NCBI GenBank assembly: GCA_020850945.1
Contig: JADZDR010000061.1
Coordinates: forward strand, 100,626 to 164,625
Source: Acidimicrobiia bacterium
Lineage (GTDB): Bacteria > Actinomycetota > Acidimicrobiia > UBA2766
Direction of reading: 5' to 3'
Length of the DNA stretch: 64,000 bases
Below are positions 1 through 7,853 of the stretch, in pieces (position 1 is the first letter of the stretch; each line of letters starts with the position of its first letter). A model generated the notes under the pieces. That model was not told where the DNA came from. It ran no database searches and worked only from the letters and a program-made list of their open reading frames with translations. Made by a program: the position numbers and the translations under genes.

Positions 1-2
1 CG

Positions 3-590
3 CGTGAGATGTACCACGCATCGAGATGGATAGCGGAGCCGTTCCACCTCTACGACTGCTGCCGCGAGACCGACGGCGCAGCCGCGATCGTGGTCGTCGC
101 GGCCGACCGGGCACGCGACTGCCCGCACGTGCCGGTCTCGATCGTCGCCGGCGCGCACGGGCTCGAACGACGCGGTGGGGTCGCCGCATTCTGCGACCCG
201 GACTTCCCCACGGCGCACTACGGGCACGTGGCGGAACAACTCTGGACGCGGGCGGGGGTATCCCCCCGGGATGTCGGGGTCGCCCAGTTCTACGAGAACT
301 TCACAGGCCCCGTCCTCATGGCAATCGCCGAGATGGGCTTCTGCGAACCCGACGGCCTCGACGAGTTCGTGGGTGGTGGGAACCTGCAGTGGCCGCACGG
401 AGGGCTACCACTGAACACGAGTGGGGGGAACCTCGCCGAGGCCTACGTGCACGGCATGGGGAACGTGGTCGAGGCCGTGCGTCAGAACCGGGGCGAGTCG
501 ACGTGCCAGGTCGAGGATGTCGAGCTGAGCCTCCTCGTGTCCGGTCCCGGCTATGCGCCGGGAAGTGCCGTCCTCTTCGGAAGGATGTGA
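3..590 (+). CDS. Thiolase-like protein of the Ltp/SCP-x group, 3' part only
   Basis: The gene runs in from outside the window; about the last 196 residues are visible. They form the C-terminal half of a thiolase fold, with the segment YENFTGPVLMAIAEMGFC and the loop PLNTSGGNLAEAYVHGMG. The place where biosynthetic thiolases carry the CxG cysteine reads GPGY, so classical thiolysis is unlikely. In the family, such proteins pair with DUF35 partners and act as acyl-CoA retro-aldolases in sterol side-chain breakdown (mycobacterial Ltp2). The DUF35 gene follows after a single base, which supports that pairing. It resembles the two thiolase-like genes near 51-53 kb. The substrate is not known. Confidence 0.85.
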   Translation, partial: REMYHASRWIAEPFHLYDCCRETDGAAAIVVVAADRARDCPHVPVSIVAGAHGLERRGGVAAFCDPDFPTAHYGHVAEQLWTRAGVSPRDVGVAQFYENFTGPVLMAIAEMGFCEPDGLDEFVGGGNLQWPHGGLPLNTSGGNLAEAYVHGMGNVVEAVRQNRGESTCQVEDVELSLLVSGPGYAPGSAVLFGRM

Positions 591-591
591 C

Positions 592-1005
592 GTGCGCGAG
601 ATCGTCGAGGCGGGCGGCCTCCCTCTCCTCACCCCCGTGAACGAGGCGTGGTTCACGTCCGGCGAGGTGGCGATCCAGTGCTGCGCCTCGTGCACGACGC
701 TCCAGCATCCCCCCGAGGAGGTCTGCCACGCGTGCGGAGGCACGGAGTTCGAGATCCGAGTGCTCCGCCCGCGGGGGACGGTGGTGAGCCACACGGTCGT
801 GCACCACGCCCCCTCGCCTGCGCTCGCCGCTTTCGTCCCGTACACGATCGTCCTCGTGAGTCTCGACGACGCCCCCCACATCCGCGTCGTGGGGAACATC
901 GACGGCCCGGTGTCGATCGGCATGCGCGTGGCGGCGCACTGGGAGGAGTTCCCCACGGACGAGGGACCCACGATCCGCCTCATCCAGTGGCACCGCATGG
1001 CGTGA
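592..1005 (+). CDS. DUF35 zinc-ribbon/OB-fold acyl-CoA-binding partner protein
   Basis: This protein of 137 residues has an N-terminal rubredoxin-like zinc ribbon, with CASC and CHAC about 12 residues apart, followed by an OB fold. DUF35 proteins bind acyl-CoA and form a complex with Ltp2-type thiolases, so it is probably the partner of the gene just upstream. I chose the GTG at 592, one base after the upstream stop; an ATG at 553 would make a long overlap and add residues unlike the family. Two further DUF35 genes lie near 52 and 54 kb. Hairpins follow at 1022-1131. Confidence 0.85.
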   Translation: MREIVEAGGLPLLTPVNEAWFTSGEVAIQCCASCTTLQHPPEEVCHACGGTEFEIRVLRPRGTVVSHTVVHHAPSPALAAFVPYTIVLVSLDDAPHIRVVGNIDGPVSIGMRVAAHWEEFPTDEGPTIRLIQWHRMA

Positions 1006-1021
1006 GGACACCCCCCCAGCC

Positions 1022-1131
1022 AAGTGGGCAGTCCTGACCCGCATGGGTGAGGCTGATTCCTACCCACATGTCGAGATTCACGCATGTGGGCAGTGCCAGC
1101 CTCGCTGGGCGAGGGCGAGACTGCCCACATG
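1022..1131. repeat. Two hairpins sharing GTGGGCAGT
   Basis: The 227-base gap before the GH43-like gene holds two inverted repeats. The stronger has perfect 12-base arms, CATGTGGGCAGT at 1083-1094 and ACTGCCCACATG at 1120-1131, with an inner 6-bp stem (CCTCGC/GCGAGG) around a three-base loop. The first, at about 1022-1068, is imperfect. Both start with the same GTGGGCAGT word. No T-run follows, so this is not a classical intrinsic terminator, but it may end transcription of the thiolase/DUF35 unit. Related hairpins occur at 12951, 43340 and 56756. Confidence 0.7.
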
Positions 1132-1232
1132 GAGGGTGAGGAGCGCGACGGGCGGCGATGTCCCGCAGGGTGTATACAGATGCGATCCCTAGGTCGGGGG
1201 TGGGTTGCCCCTGGGGAACGCTGGAGGGTGCA

Positions 1233-2180
1233 ATGGTCAAGCGACGCCTGGGTCTGGCCGCGGTCGCGGTCATATCTGCCCTGTTGCTGTCGAGTTGCTG
1301 GACGACCTACGCCACGCCGTACGTGTTGCGGTCCGACGTCAACTTCGCCGACCCGGGCGGGCTGGTCGCCGAGGGTCGCTACTGGATGTTCGCCACGAAC
1401 TGGGCGTTCTGGCGGATCCCCGTGCTCTCGTCCTCCTCACCTACCTCGGGCTGGACAGGCACACCGACCGAGGCGCTGCCCAGCCCGCCCGCAAAGGCAC
1501 TCGGCCACTTCTGGGGGCCCGAGGTGCAGTACATGGACGGCTGGTACTACATGTACTACGGCGCCACAGTCGCCTGGGACGGCTCGCCGTACGGCGAGCA
1601 CGCCATCTTCGTCGCCCGCTCGAGTCGCGCGGCCGGTCCCTACACCCCGGTGGGCCCACAGCCTCTGTACCGGGACCCGTGGCGACGGGGAGTGATCGAC
1701 CCGGACGTGGTGCAGGCGGCCGACGGCAGCCGCTACCTGCTCTGGAGCGTGGACTGGGGTCCAGGCGGCCGCGGCAGTTCGGTGACCCGGGCGATCCAGG
1801 GATGCCGGCTGAACAACCCGACGAGCGTGTCCGGCACCTGCGGCACGCTCATCACGGCGAACCGCAGCAACTGGGAACGGGGCACGGTCGAAGCGCCCGC
1901 CCTGCTCCAAGGCCCGGACGGCTACTCCCTCGTCTACTCGGGAGGGAACTTCGAGGGTCCGTATGCGACCGGTGTGGCTTCGTGTGGCTCGAACCCACTC
2001 GGACCGTGCACGAAATGGAACACCGCCAACCCCTACATCGGAACCGGCTGGAACGGTACGGTGAACCCGGGTGGTGCCGACTTCGTGCCGTACTACTGGG
2101 GTGTCTACGCGGCCTTCTTCCATGCCAACAGAGGTTCGGTACGCGCCCCACACGTCCAGTTCGTCGTCTGGCGGGACTGA
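1233..2180 (+). CDS. GH43-like five-bladed beta-propeller glycosidase, lipoprotein
   Basis: The ATG at 1233 is preceded by GGAGGG and begins a lipoprotein signal peptide ending in LLSSC (Cys22), so the protein should be anchored outside the membrane. The remaining ~290 residues look like a glycoside hydrolase family 43 propeller: FADPGG near the start (candidate base Asp), IDPDVV in the middle (second Asp) and TVEAPALL later (candidate acid Glu), each before aromatic-rich strands. GH43 enzymes cleave arabinan, xylan and related side chains; the specificity is not readable here. It stands alone between hairpins, with a strong terminator-like stem 70 bases downstream. An upstream in-frame start at 1158 lacks a signal peptide context. 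Confidence 0.75.
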   Translation: MVKRRLGLAAVAVISALLLSSCWTTYATPYVLRSDVNFADPGGLVAEGRYWMFATNWAFWRIPVLSSSSPTSGWTGTPTEALPSPPAKALGHFWGPEVQYMDGWYYMYYGATVAWDGSPYGEHAIFVARSSRAAGPYTPVGPQPLYRDPWRRGVIDPDVVQAADGSRYLLWSVDWGPGGRGSSVTRAIQGCRLNNPTSVSGTCGTLITANRSNWERGTVEAPALLQGPDGYSLVYSGGNFEGPYATGVASCGSNPLGPCTKWNTANPYIGTGWNGTVNPGGADFVPYYWGVYAAFFHANRGSVRAPHVQFVVWRD

Positions 2181-2249
2181 ACCCGCCGACTCATCCGGTG
2201 CCGTTCCCACCCATCCAAGTGGAATGGTCGGCTTTGCCTGTGAGGGAAG

Positions 2250-2290
2250 GGCTCCTGTGACACACCCCGTCAACGTGTGTCACAGGAGCC
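2250..2290. terminator. Perfect 16-bp hairpin
   Basis: Arms at 2250-2265 and 2275-2290 pair over 16 bases without mismatch around a 9-base loop. The element lies 70 bases after the GH43-like stop. It has no T-run, so termination is inferred from stem strength and position. Confidence 0.65.
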
Positions 2291-2422
2291 TCCAGTCCAC
2301 CCACGAACCACCTCGCACAACACCATGGATAACGTACTATGTCTATCGTTTGGGGTCAAGCGCCCCGAACTGCGGAAAGTCGCACCGTCATTTGACCCGG
2401 TGAGTCCTTCCGGTCGAGTCTG

Positions 2423-2698
2423 GTGACCATGACCGGACTCCTGATCACGATCGCCCTCCTCTACGCAGCCATCGCCGTCCCCGTGTGCGGGCGCATCGGC
2501 TACGAGATGACCGGCCGACGTGGCCTCGCGCTCGGCGTCCTGTTCGGCCCTCTCGGCCTCATGATCTGCGTGTTGATTCGCCTGTCCGACCAGCTCGCAT
2601 CGGATCTGCAGCGCCTCGAAGACTCCATCGGCCATCTCGACCGGGCGATGTCGACGCTGCTTCCGTGGGGTCGACCGAAGCGCCGTCCTCCGGCGTGA
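2423..2698 (+). CDS. Small membrane protein, unknown
   Basis: This 91-residue protein has two likely membrane segments, residues 5-22 (LLITIALLYAAIAVPVCG) and about 35-52 (LALGVLFGPLGLMICVLI), joined by a short charged loop. A charged amphipathic tail rich in Arg and Pro follows. I cannot assign a family. The start is GTG at 2423 or ATG at 2429; no clear ribosome site separates them. It sits 37 bases before the FKBP gene on the same strand, so the two may be cotranscribed. Confidence 0.6.
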   Translation: MTMTGLLITIALLYAAIAVPVCGRIGYEMTGRRGLALGVLFGPLGLMICVLIRLSDQLASDLQRLEDSIGHLDRAMSTLLPWGRPKRRPPA

Positions 2699-2735
2699 AC
2701 CAGGCCGGGATAGGTGCCCCGGGTAAGGTGTGCTT

Positions 2736-3116
2736 GTGAGCAACGAAGAGAAGCCCCACGTCTACGTGCCCGCAGGTGAAACTCCACCGACCGAACTCGT
2801 CATCGAGGACATCGAGGTCGGTTCCGGCGCGGAGGCCACTCCCGGTTCCACCGTCGAGGTCCACTACGCCGGCCACGCCTGGTCGACACGCCGGCAGTTC
2901 GACGCGTCCTGGGATCGGGGTGAGACGTTCTCGTTCACTCTCGGGTCCGGCCAGGTCATCTCCGGCTGGGACCAGGGCGTCGCAGGCATGCGGGTGGGCG
3001 GACGCCGACACCTCGTGATCCCGCCCCGACTCGGCTACGGGTCCCGTGGTGCGGGTGCCGCCATCAAGCCGAACGAGACCCTGGTCTTCGTGGTCGACCT
3101 CCTCGGTGTCGGCTGA
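2736..3116 (+). CDS. FKBP-type peptidyl-prolyl cis-trans isomerase
   Basis: A 126-residue single-domain FKBP. It shows the family core: TVEVHYAGHAW, then FDASWDRGETFSFTLGSGQV, GWDQGVAGMRVGGRR and LVIPPRLGYGSRGAG, ending in a strand LVFVVDLLGV. These segments build the active-site pocket that isomerises X-Pro bonds in folding proteins. There is no signal peptide, so it is likely cytoplasmic. GTG at 2736 is preferred over the GTG at 2730 because of its spacing from the AAGG at 2725-2728. The ATP-independent isomerase role follows from the family. Confidence 0.93.
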   Translation: MSNEEKPHVYVPAGETPPTELVIEDIEVGSGAEATPGSTVEVHYAGHAWSTRRQFDASWDRGETFSFTLGSGQVISGWDQGVAGMRVGGRRHLVIPPRLGYGSRGAGAAIKPNETLVFVVDLLGVG

Positions 3117-3224
3117 GCTCCGAGGGAGCAGCTCGCGGGGGAACAGGAGGTTCGACGGCCTGGTCAGCCAGGGTCGACTGTCGGAAAGCTCGTCGTGGGT
3201 CTGCTCACGGGTGAGTTGCTTCGC

Positions 3225-4031
3225 CTACCAGAGTTGGCGACTCGCGACGTCTGCCGTGGCGGCAGGGTCTGGCGGGTCGTTGCCGTCGGCGACCGCGAGT
3301 GTCTCCAATAAGGTCTCATATTCGGGGTGGTGCATCCCCTCCAGACGCGCGGGACGGAACAGGTCGCCGAACTCGAGGGGAACGCCGGCGGTGAGAAGGC
3401 GCTGCACTGCCCGTGATCTCCCCAGTTCGACCGCCCACTGCAGGGCGAAGACCGCACCGACCGAGGTCACGACACCGGGGACCTGGAGCAGCATGTCGAC
3501 GACCTCCGGGAAGCCACCAGGTGCTGCGAAGCACAGTGCCGTGGCAGCAGCGTCCGCGCTGGCGCCATCGGCGACCAGGCGCCGCACGCAGACGGCGTCG
3601 CCGGTGCCGGCCGCCTGCGCCAAGGCGGCCTCCATCGCAAAGCCGTGGGGGACGGCAGCCGGACCCGTGACCCAAGGCGTCGGCCGTTCACAGGGGGGGA
3701 CGACGTTGACGATGCGCACAGTATCCGGGAAGGCGCGGACCCCGGCGAAGCCGTAGCCGATCGCTGCGACACCGTCGTCTTCGACGCGCAGCAGCCAGCG
3801 GTCCGGCTCGAACGGGTCCTGTTCACCGTAGGCGGCCAGTGTGCCCGAGAGCCGATGGTGTGGACGGAGCGCCGTCACAGCCGCGGCCATGTCGGCGAGA
3901 GCCCCATAGAACTTTTCGCCACCACCCCAGACGATGGCGTCATCGACGATCTTCCATCCCCGACTCTCCAACATGAGCTGGGTGCCTGGTTCGATCTTGA
4001 TTCGCCCCTCGAAGTGAGTGCTGTATCCCAC
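3225..4031 (-). CDS. Ankyrin-repeat-like protein
   Basis: A 268-residue protein. The N-terminal ~110 residues (MGYSTHFEGRIKIEPG...) form an unrecognised domain rich in Trp and Gly. The C-terminal part contains degenerate ankyrin-like repeats: helices such as EAALAQAAGTGDAVCVRRLV followed by DGASADAAATALCFAAPGG, then DMLLQVPGV and ALQWAVELGRSRAVQRLL with TAGVPLE. Ankyrin repeats mediate protein contacts, so a partner is expected. It starts 4 bases after the stop of the 686-residue gene upstream and was probably acquired and expressed with it. Function unknown. Confidence 0.7.
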   Translation of the reverse strand: MGYSTHFEGRIKIEPGTQLMLESRGWKIVDDAIVWGGGEKFYGALADMAAAVTALRPHHRLSGTLAAYGEQDPFEPDRWLLRVEDDGVAAIGYGFAGVRAFPDTVRIVNVVPPCERPTPWVTGPAAVPHGFAMEAALAQAAGTGDAVCVRRLVADGASADAAATALCFAAPGGFPEVVDMLLQVPGVVTSVGAVFALQWAVELGRSRAVQRLLTAGVPLEFGDLFRPARLEGMHHPEYETLLETLAVADGNDPPDPAATADVASRQLW

Positions 4032-4035
4032 AGCT

Positions 4036-6096
4036 TCAGTCCTCCCTCACACGCTGCCACGCGGTGCGGAACAGCTCGGCCAGCGGCCGCACCGGCAAGA
4101 GACGCCCGAGCGGCAACGACGGCCGGCCGTCTGCAGCCAGAATTCCACCGTAGAGCTCGAAACTCGACCGCGCGATGCGTTGGCCGCTCTCCGGGAGTTG
4201 GAGCACCGGACCCGGCGCCATGAACGTGCCGACATCCCTGCGTCGCGAGAACCGGATGAGTCCAACGGCATCCAACGCGTCCGCGGCAGCCACCACACGA
4301 TCAGCTTCCCAGCCATTCCAGCGGCACACCCACGTGTCGGTCACGGACGGCAGCGCGAGCACCTGCAGCCACAGCACAGTCGTATCGGGCGACAACCCTG
4401 TGGCAGCGGACGCCTCATCCACGATGTCGGGAGCTGACATCGTCGGATCCGCCAGATACCGGCCCGAGGGTAAGTCCGCGGCGGCACTCTCCGCGGCCAG
4501 CGCCATGTAGCTGGTCTGGCGGACGGCCCGGACCACGCGGGCGAGATCGTCGGACTTGGGGTCGCCTACGCCACCTTTGCCCACCGCGGCCGGCCGCAGG
4601 AAGATCGCCCCGGCACCGCCAAAGCCACTTCGGGCAAGCACTCGTGCGCCGACATCGACCCGCTCTCCCCGTCCGTCGGCGAACTGCTGTATGGGCCCGA
4701 ACTCAGACAGCGGCTCGGTCAGCGCGGTCGTCACGCCGACATCGAGCATCAAGCCGGGCTCACCCAAACAGGCCACAAGGGCAGCGACGTGTTCCGGCAG
4801 ACGCCGCAGGGCTGTTGCCTCCCCCGGCAACAGCAACGTCAACGCAGAGACCGCACGCGCGAGGCTCACGATGTCCTCCACCGTTGGCCCACCGGACACG
4901 GCCGGCCACAAGCCGCCGCGCAACACGAGTTCGCTCATCCGATCCCCTCGCAGGACCGGCCCGGCCGTCATCCGCTCGAGAAGACTTGCAGCACTGGTCT
5001 GGTGGTATGTCGGTCCGAACACGAGCTGATCGAGTGTGTCGACGACCGCTCCATCAAATGGCGTCCGGGTACCCACGACAGCTGCCCAGACCGCAGCGAA
5101 CCTGGCGACCGGCGAGGGCTTGCCCTGGAGAGGATCCCACAGCTCCTCGGGGGATCTCCCGAATGCGAGGTCGGTGATCGTGAGCCGTTCGAACACGCCG
5201 AGCGCGGCTGTCGTGCGGTCGACCCGATCGCCTGCCGTCTCGGAGATCCCCAGACGGTCCCGCAACCCAGCCCGCCGGGTGGGACCAGCCGCGACATGGA
5301 CCTCCTCGCCACCTGCGATCGCGAACGCCACCTCGACGGCGTCCGACTCCGTTGGACGGGCCGTCACCGCCGGCATCCCCACCCAGGCAACGACCGCCTC
5401 CTCGGAAGTCATCCCGGTCAGGGTCGCCAGCGAGTGCGCGACGGCCGAGCCAGCCGGGACCTCGCCCCGCAACTCGGCCAACTGCAGGAAAGCTCGGATC
5501 TCTGTTGCCGGCCACACGCGGACGGCGTTCGTGGTCTGCGCCGTCCAACCCACCGGGAGCCGATCACCCCGGCCGATCCCCAGCACCCACGCCGTGGCGC
5601 TCCCATGCAGTGGCCGGCAGAAGAAGACGCTGTCCGCGACACGTCTGACTCCTCCCACGATCGGCGTCTCGGCCGCGACCGTCAGGAAGCGCACACTGCG
5701 GGTGTGATCAGCAAAGACCGTGTCCGCCAGGATCGCGAGGAACCGCCGGAGCACAACACGATCTGCAGGCGGCGTGCCCGCAGCGCAGGCCGCCCAACCG
5801 ACCGCGCGCGGCCAGCCCACCAACAGCTCCCAGGGCAGGTTTCCCACCGGGACTGCCGGCACCTCCTCCCCACGTACGGCCGCATCCACCGCCCGCAACT
5901 GGCCGACGGGATCACCCCAATATTCCGGGGAGTGCGTAACCGCATGCGTCGCGAGCGCGGCGACCCGGACCACCGAACCGAAGATTCCACCAACGGATCG
6001 GGCCAACTCCATTCCGCCGACCGTTTCTGTACCCGGCATCGTCGAATCTCCCAAGCCCCATGCGTACCAGAGAACGTAGCCCATCTGCGACATCAC
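4036..6096 (-). CDS. Large protein of unknown function (686 residues)
   Basis: A soluble 686-residue protein without signal peptide or membrane segments, rich in Ala, Val and Trp. The C-terminal region from about residue 560 (LSPDTTVLWLQVLALPSVTD, then RWNGWEADRVVAAADALDAV and GLIRFSRRRDVGTFMAPG) has the helix-helix-wing pattern of a winged-helix domain and recalls C-terminal regions of large DUF4132-like actinobacterial proteins; that link is from memory and weak. It is followed after 4 bases by the ankyrin-like gene and shares a ~115-base divergent promoter region with the TetR gene at 6212. I do not assign a function. Confidence 0.7.
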   Translation of the reverse strand: MMSQMGYVLWYAWGLGDSTMPGTETVGGMELARSVGGIFGSVVRVAALATHAVTHSPEYWGDPVGQLRAVDAAVRGEEVPAVPVGNLPWELLVGWPRAVGWAACAAGTPPADRVVLRRFLAILADTVFADHTRSVRFLTVAAETPIVGGVRRVADSVFFCRPLHGSATAWVLGIGRGDRLPVGWTAQTTNAVRVWPATEIRAFLQLAELRGEVPAGSAVAHSLATLTGMTSEEAVVAWVGMPAVTARPTESDAVEVAFAIAGGEEVHVAAGPTRRAGLRDRLGISETAGDRVDRTTAALGVFERLTITDLAFGRSPEELWDPLQGKPSPVARFAAVWAAVVGTRTPFDGAVVDTLDQLVFGPTYHQTSAASLLERMTAGPVLRGDRMSELVLRGGLWPAVSGGPTVEDIVSLARAVSALTLLLPGEATALRRLPEHVAALVACLGEPGLMLDVGVTTALTEPLSEFGPIQQFADGRGERVDVGARVLARSGFGGAGAIFLRPAAVGKGGVGDPKSDDLARVVRAVRQTSYMALAAESAAADLPSGRYLADPTMSAPDIVDEASAATGLSPDTTVLWLQVLALPSVTDTWVCRWNGWEADRVVAAADALDAVGLIRFSRRRDVGTFMAPGPVLQLPESGQRIARSSFELYGGILAADGRPSLPLGRLLPVRPLAELFRTAWQRVRED

Positions 6097-6176
6097 ACAC
6101 CCGGACAGATCCGCAGGTGCGTCGCTGTCGACGATCGCCGGAGACGAACCGGGTACCCCACGGAGGACCCAGAGGC

Positions 6177-6211
6177 TTGAAACCGACCGGTTGGTATGTT
6201 AGTCTGGAGAC
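6177..6211 (+). promoter_or_regulatory. Promoter/operator of the TetR gene
   Basis: TTGAAA at 6177-6182 and TAGTCT at 6200-6205 are 17 bases apart and resemble -35 and -10 boxes. The -10 box is 6 bases from the ATG at 6212, so the transcript would be leaderless or nearly so. Between the boxes lies ACCGGTTGGT (6186-6195), a GC-rich symmetric site well placed for autorepression. Confidence 0.5.
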
Positions 6212-6823
6212 ATGGCTCACCAGCAGGCACGGGCGCAGGCAACCCGGCTGAAGATCCTCGAGGCGGCGGCCGCCGCGTTCGCCCGCAACGGCCTCGGGGG
6301 CACCTCGCTCAACGCGCTCGTCCGTGAGAGCGGGCTCACGAAGGGGGCCTTCTACTTCCACTTCGACTCGAAGGAGGATCTCGCCCTCGCCGCGTTCAGG
6401 CTCAAGCAGGAACAGCTCGTCGCAGGCATGCAGGCGGCCGTCCCGGCCGACGCGGACGCGCTCGAGACGCTCGTGGCCATGCTGCGGGCCAGGGTCAGGC
6501 TCCTCGAGGAGGACCGCTCCCTGCGCTGCGTGCTCACCCTCGGTCAGGAGTTGCGCGTGGATGCCGATCCCACCGATCAGTACGCGGGGTTCCAGGAGCT
6601 CGCGCTCGGGACGTTCACCGATCTGATCGCCCGCGGCCGCGGGGACGGGTCGATTCGGGACGACATCGACCCCCCTCGGTACGCGTGGCTCGCATTCGCG
6701 GCGCTGATCGGCATGGACGCCCTGTCGGAGCTCATGACCGGCGGGAAGGACCTCGAGGCACGCAACGAGGATCTCATCGAGCTGCTCGAAGGTGCGCTCG
6801 GACCGCGACGACATCACCTCTAG
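6212..6823 (+). CDS. TetR/AcrR family transcriptional regulator
   Basis: A 203-residue regulator with the TetR N-terminal helix-turn-helix (ATRLKILEAAAAAFARNG, then LNALVRESGLTKGAFYFHF) and an all-helical ligand domain of the usual length. The ATG at 6212 lies directly behind a likely promoter with an embedded symmetric site, so it probably represses itself. The hemerythrin gene follows 49 bases later on the same strand and may be a target. The ligand cannot be read from sequence. It is divergent from the unknown 686-residue gene. Confidence 0.92.
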   Translation: MAHQQARAQATRLKILEAAAAAFARNGLGGTSLNALVRESGLTKGAFYFHFDSKEDLALAAFRLKQEQLVAGMQAAVPADADALETLVAMLRARVRLLEEDRSLRCVLTLGQELRVDADPTDQYAGFQELALGTFTDLIARGRGDGSIRDDIDPPRYAWLAFAALIGMDALSELMTGGKDLEARNEDLIELLEGALGPRRHHL

Positions 6824-6872
6824 ATCTTGCACCGGCACAGGGCCGGGCAGGTGACGACACAGGAGAAGGAAC

Positions 6873-7586
6873 ATGGTGACGACAACCGAGCTGAACACGC
6901 GCGCCGCGACACCGGATGGTGACCCGGGCGAGGCCGCGCGCGACGACCTGTTGGTGCTCATCCACAAGGCACTGCGTTACGGCCTGTTCCAGGTGGTGAT
7001 CGAGGCAGGCGCGACCGACTGGACCGATGCTGGCAGCGTCGCGGTCCTACGAGTGCGCTGGGACACCGTCGAGCACCTCATCCACACACATGCCGGGCAC
7101 GAAGACCGCCACATCTTCGCCCTCCTCGAAACCAAGCAGCCGGGAAGCGTGGGGCGTCTCGGTATCGGCCACACCGTGGTCGAGCACGATCTCGACCGCG
7201 CATCGGCGGCCATGCACAAGGCCTTCGACGCACGGACTCCGCAAGCCGGGCTCACCGCATACCGAGTGTTGAACAGCTTCGTGGCAACGGCGATGTCCCA
7301 CTTCGCCGACGAGGAACCCGCCGTCATGGAGGAAATCTGGAGCACGTGCACGGACGAGGAGATCGCGGCCTGCCGGGCCGCGTTCATGGCCGAGATAACA
7401 CCGGATGACGCCATCTCGACCTACGAGCTCATGTTCCCCGCCGTCCCCGTCGCCGAACTCGCCGAGCTGCTCGGTACCGTGCAGGCGGCAGCTCCGGCAC
7501 CACTGTTCGACTCATTGCTCGATGTCGCCGAGCGCACCCTGACCCCGTCTGCATGGAAGCGACTCCGGAACCGCCTCGACCGCTGA
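6873..7586 (+). CDS. Hemerythrin-like HHE domain protein
   Basis: This 237-residue protein begins with an HHE-type four-helix bundle. Candidate iron ligands are in LIHKALRYGLF, LIHTHAGHEDRHIF, GHTVVEHDLDRA and MSHFADEEP, which follows the spacing of His and Glu ligands in hemerythrins. The C-terminal ~80 residues are helical and lack ligands. Hemerythrin-like domains bind non-haem diiron and take part in oxygen, NO or iron responses. The start is well supported by AGGAGAAGG upstream. It may be cotranscribed with the TetR gene; the tRNA gene follows on the other strand. Confidence 0.85.
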   Translation: MVTTTELNTRAATPDGDPGEAARDDLLVLIHKALRYGLFQVVIEAGATDWTDAGSVAVLRVRWDTVEHLIHTHAGHEDRHIFALLETKQPGSVGRLGIGHTVVEHDLDRASAAMHKAFDARTPQAGLTAYRVLNSFVATAMSHFADEEPAVMEEIWSTCTDEEIAACRAAFMAEITPDDAISTYELMFPAVPVAELAELLGTVQAAAPAPLFDSLLDVAERTLTPSAWKRLRNRLDR

Positions 7587-7592
7587 CACGGG

Positions 7593-7666
7593 TGGGGCTG
7601 CAGGGACTCGAACCCTGGACCGACGGATTATGAGTCCGCTGCTCTGACCAACTGAGCTACAGCCCC
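7593..7666 (-). tRNA. tRNA with CAT anticodon (Met, possibly Ile2)
   Basis: On the minus strand the sequence folds as a 74-base cloverleaf. Acceptor arms GGGGCTG and CAGCCCC pair perfectly, the D arm reads GTAGCTCAGTTGGTCAGAGC, the anticodon loop is CTCATAA and the T loop is GGTTCGAGTCC. The discriminator base is A, and the following bases read CCC, so the CCA end is not fully encoded. Anticodon CAT means elongator Met or lysidine-modified Ile2; these cannot be separated by eye. The lack of three G-C pairs next to the anticodon argues against initiator tRNA. Confidence 0.93.
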
Positions 7667-7716
7667 AGGGCCCAGACCCTACTCCCGCACCCACCCACGA
7701 CTCCTGCGGCCCCCCG

Positions 7717-7802
7717 TTCTTGCGCGCGAACCGCGTCCCTGCGCGCGAACTGCCATCAGCGGGACGCGAATCGCGCGCAAGGTCGCGATCCGCGCGCAAG
7801 AA
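7717..7802. repeat. Nested inverted repeats rich in CGCGCG
   Basis: The gap between the tRNA and the GH5 gene holds TTCTTGCGCGCG (7717-7728) and its exact complement CGCGCGCAAGAA (7791-7802). Inside them are CGCGTCCC (7732-7739) and GGGACGCG (7761-7768). Four copies of a GCGCGCG word with flanking AA or TT occur in 86 bases. The element could fold into a large branched hairpin. No gene is seen here. Confidence 0.7.
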
Positions 7803-7853
7803 GGACGGGGCCGCTCTGGGCCGTGGCACGCAAGGCCGAGCTCGATTCGAAGC

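Noticed and set aside
4789..6180. 463-codon plus-strand frame opposite the 686-residue gene
   Set aside because: Composition is Arg/Pro/His-rich with no domain. The minus-strand frame has better amino acid balance, is longer and is coupled to the ankyrin-like gene.
7590..7592. Encoded CCA end of the tRNA
   Set aside because: The bases after the discriminator read CCC on the minus strand, so CCA is not fully encoded.
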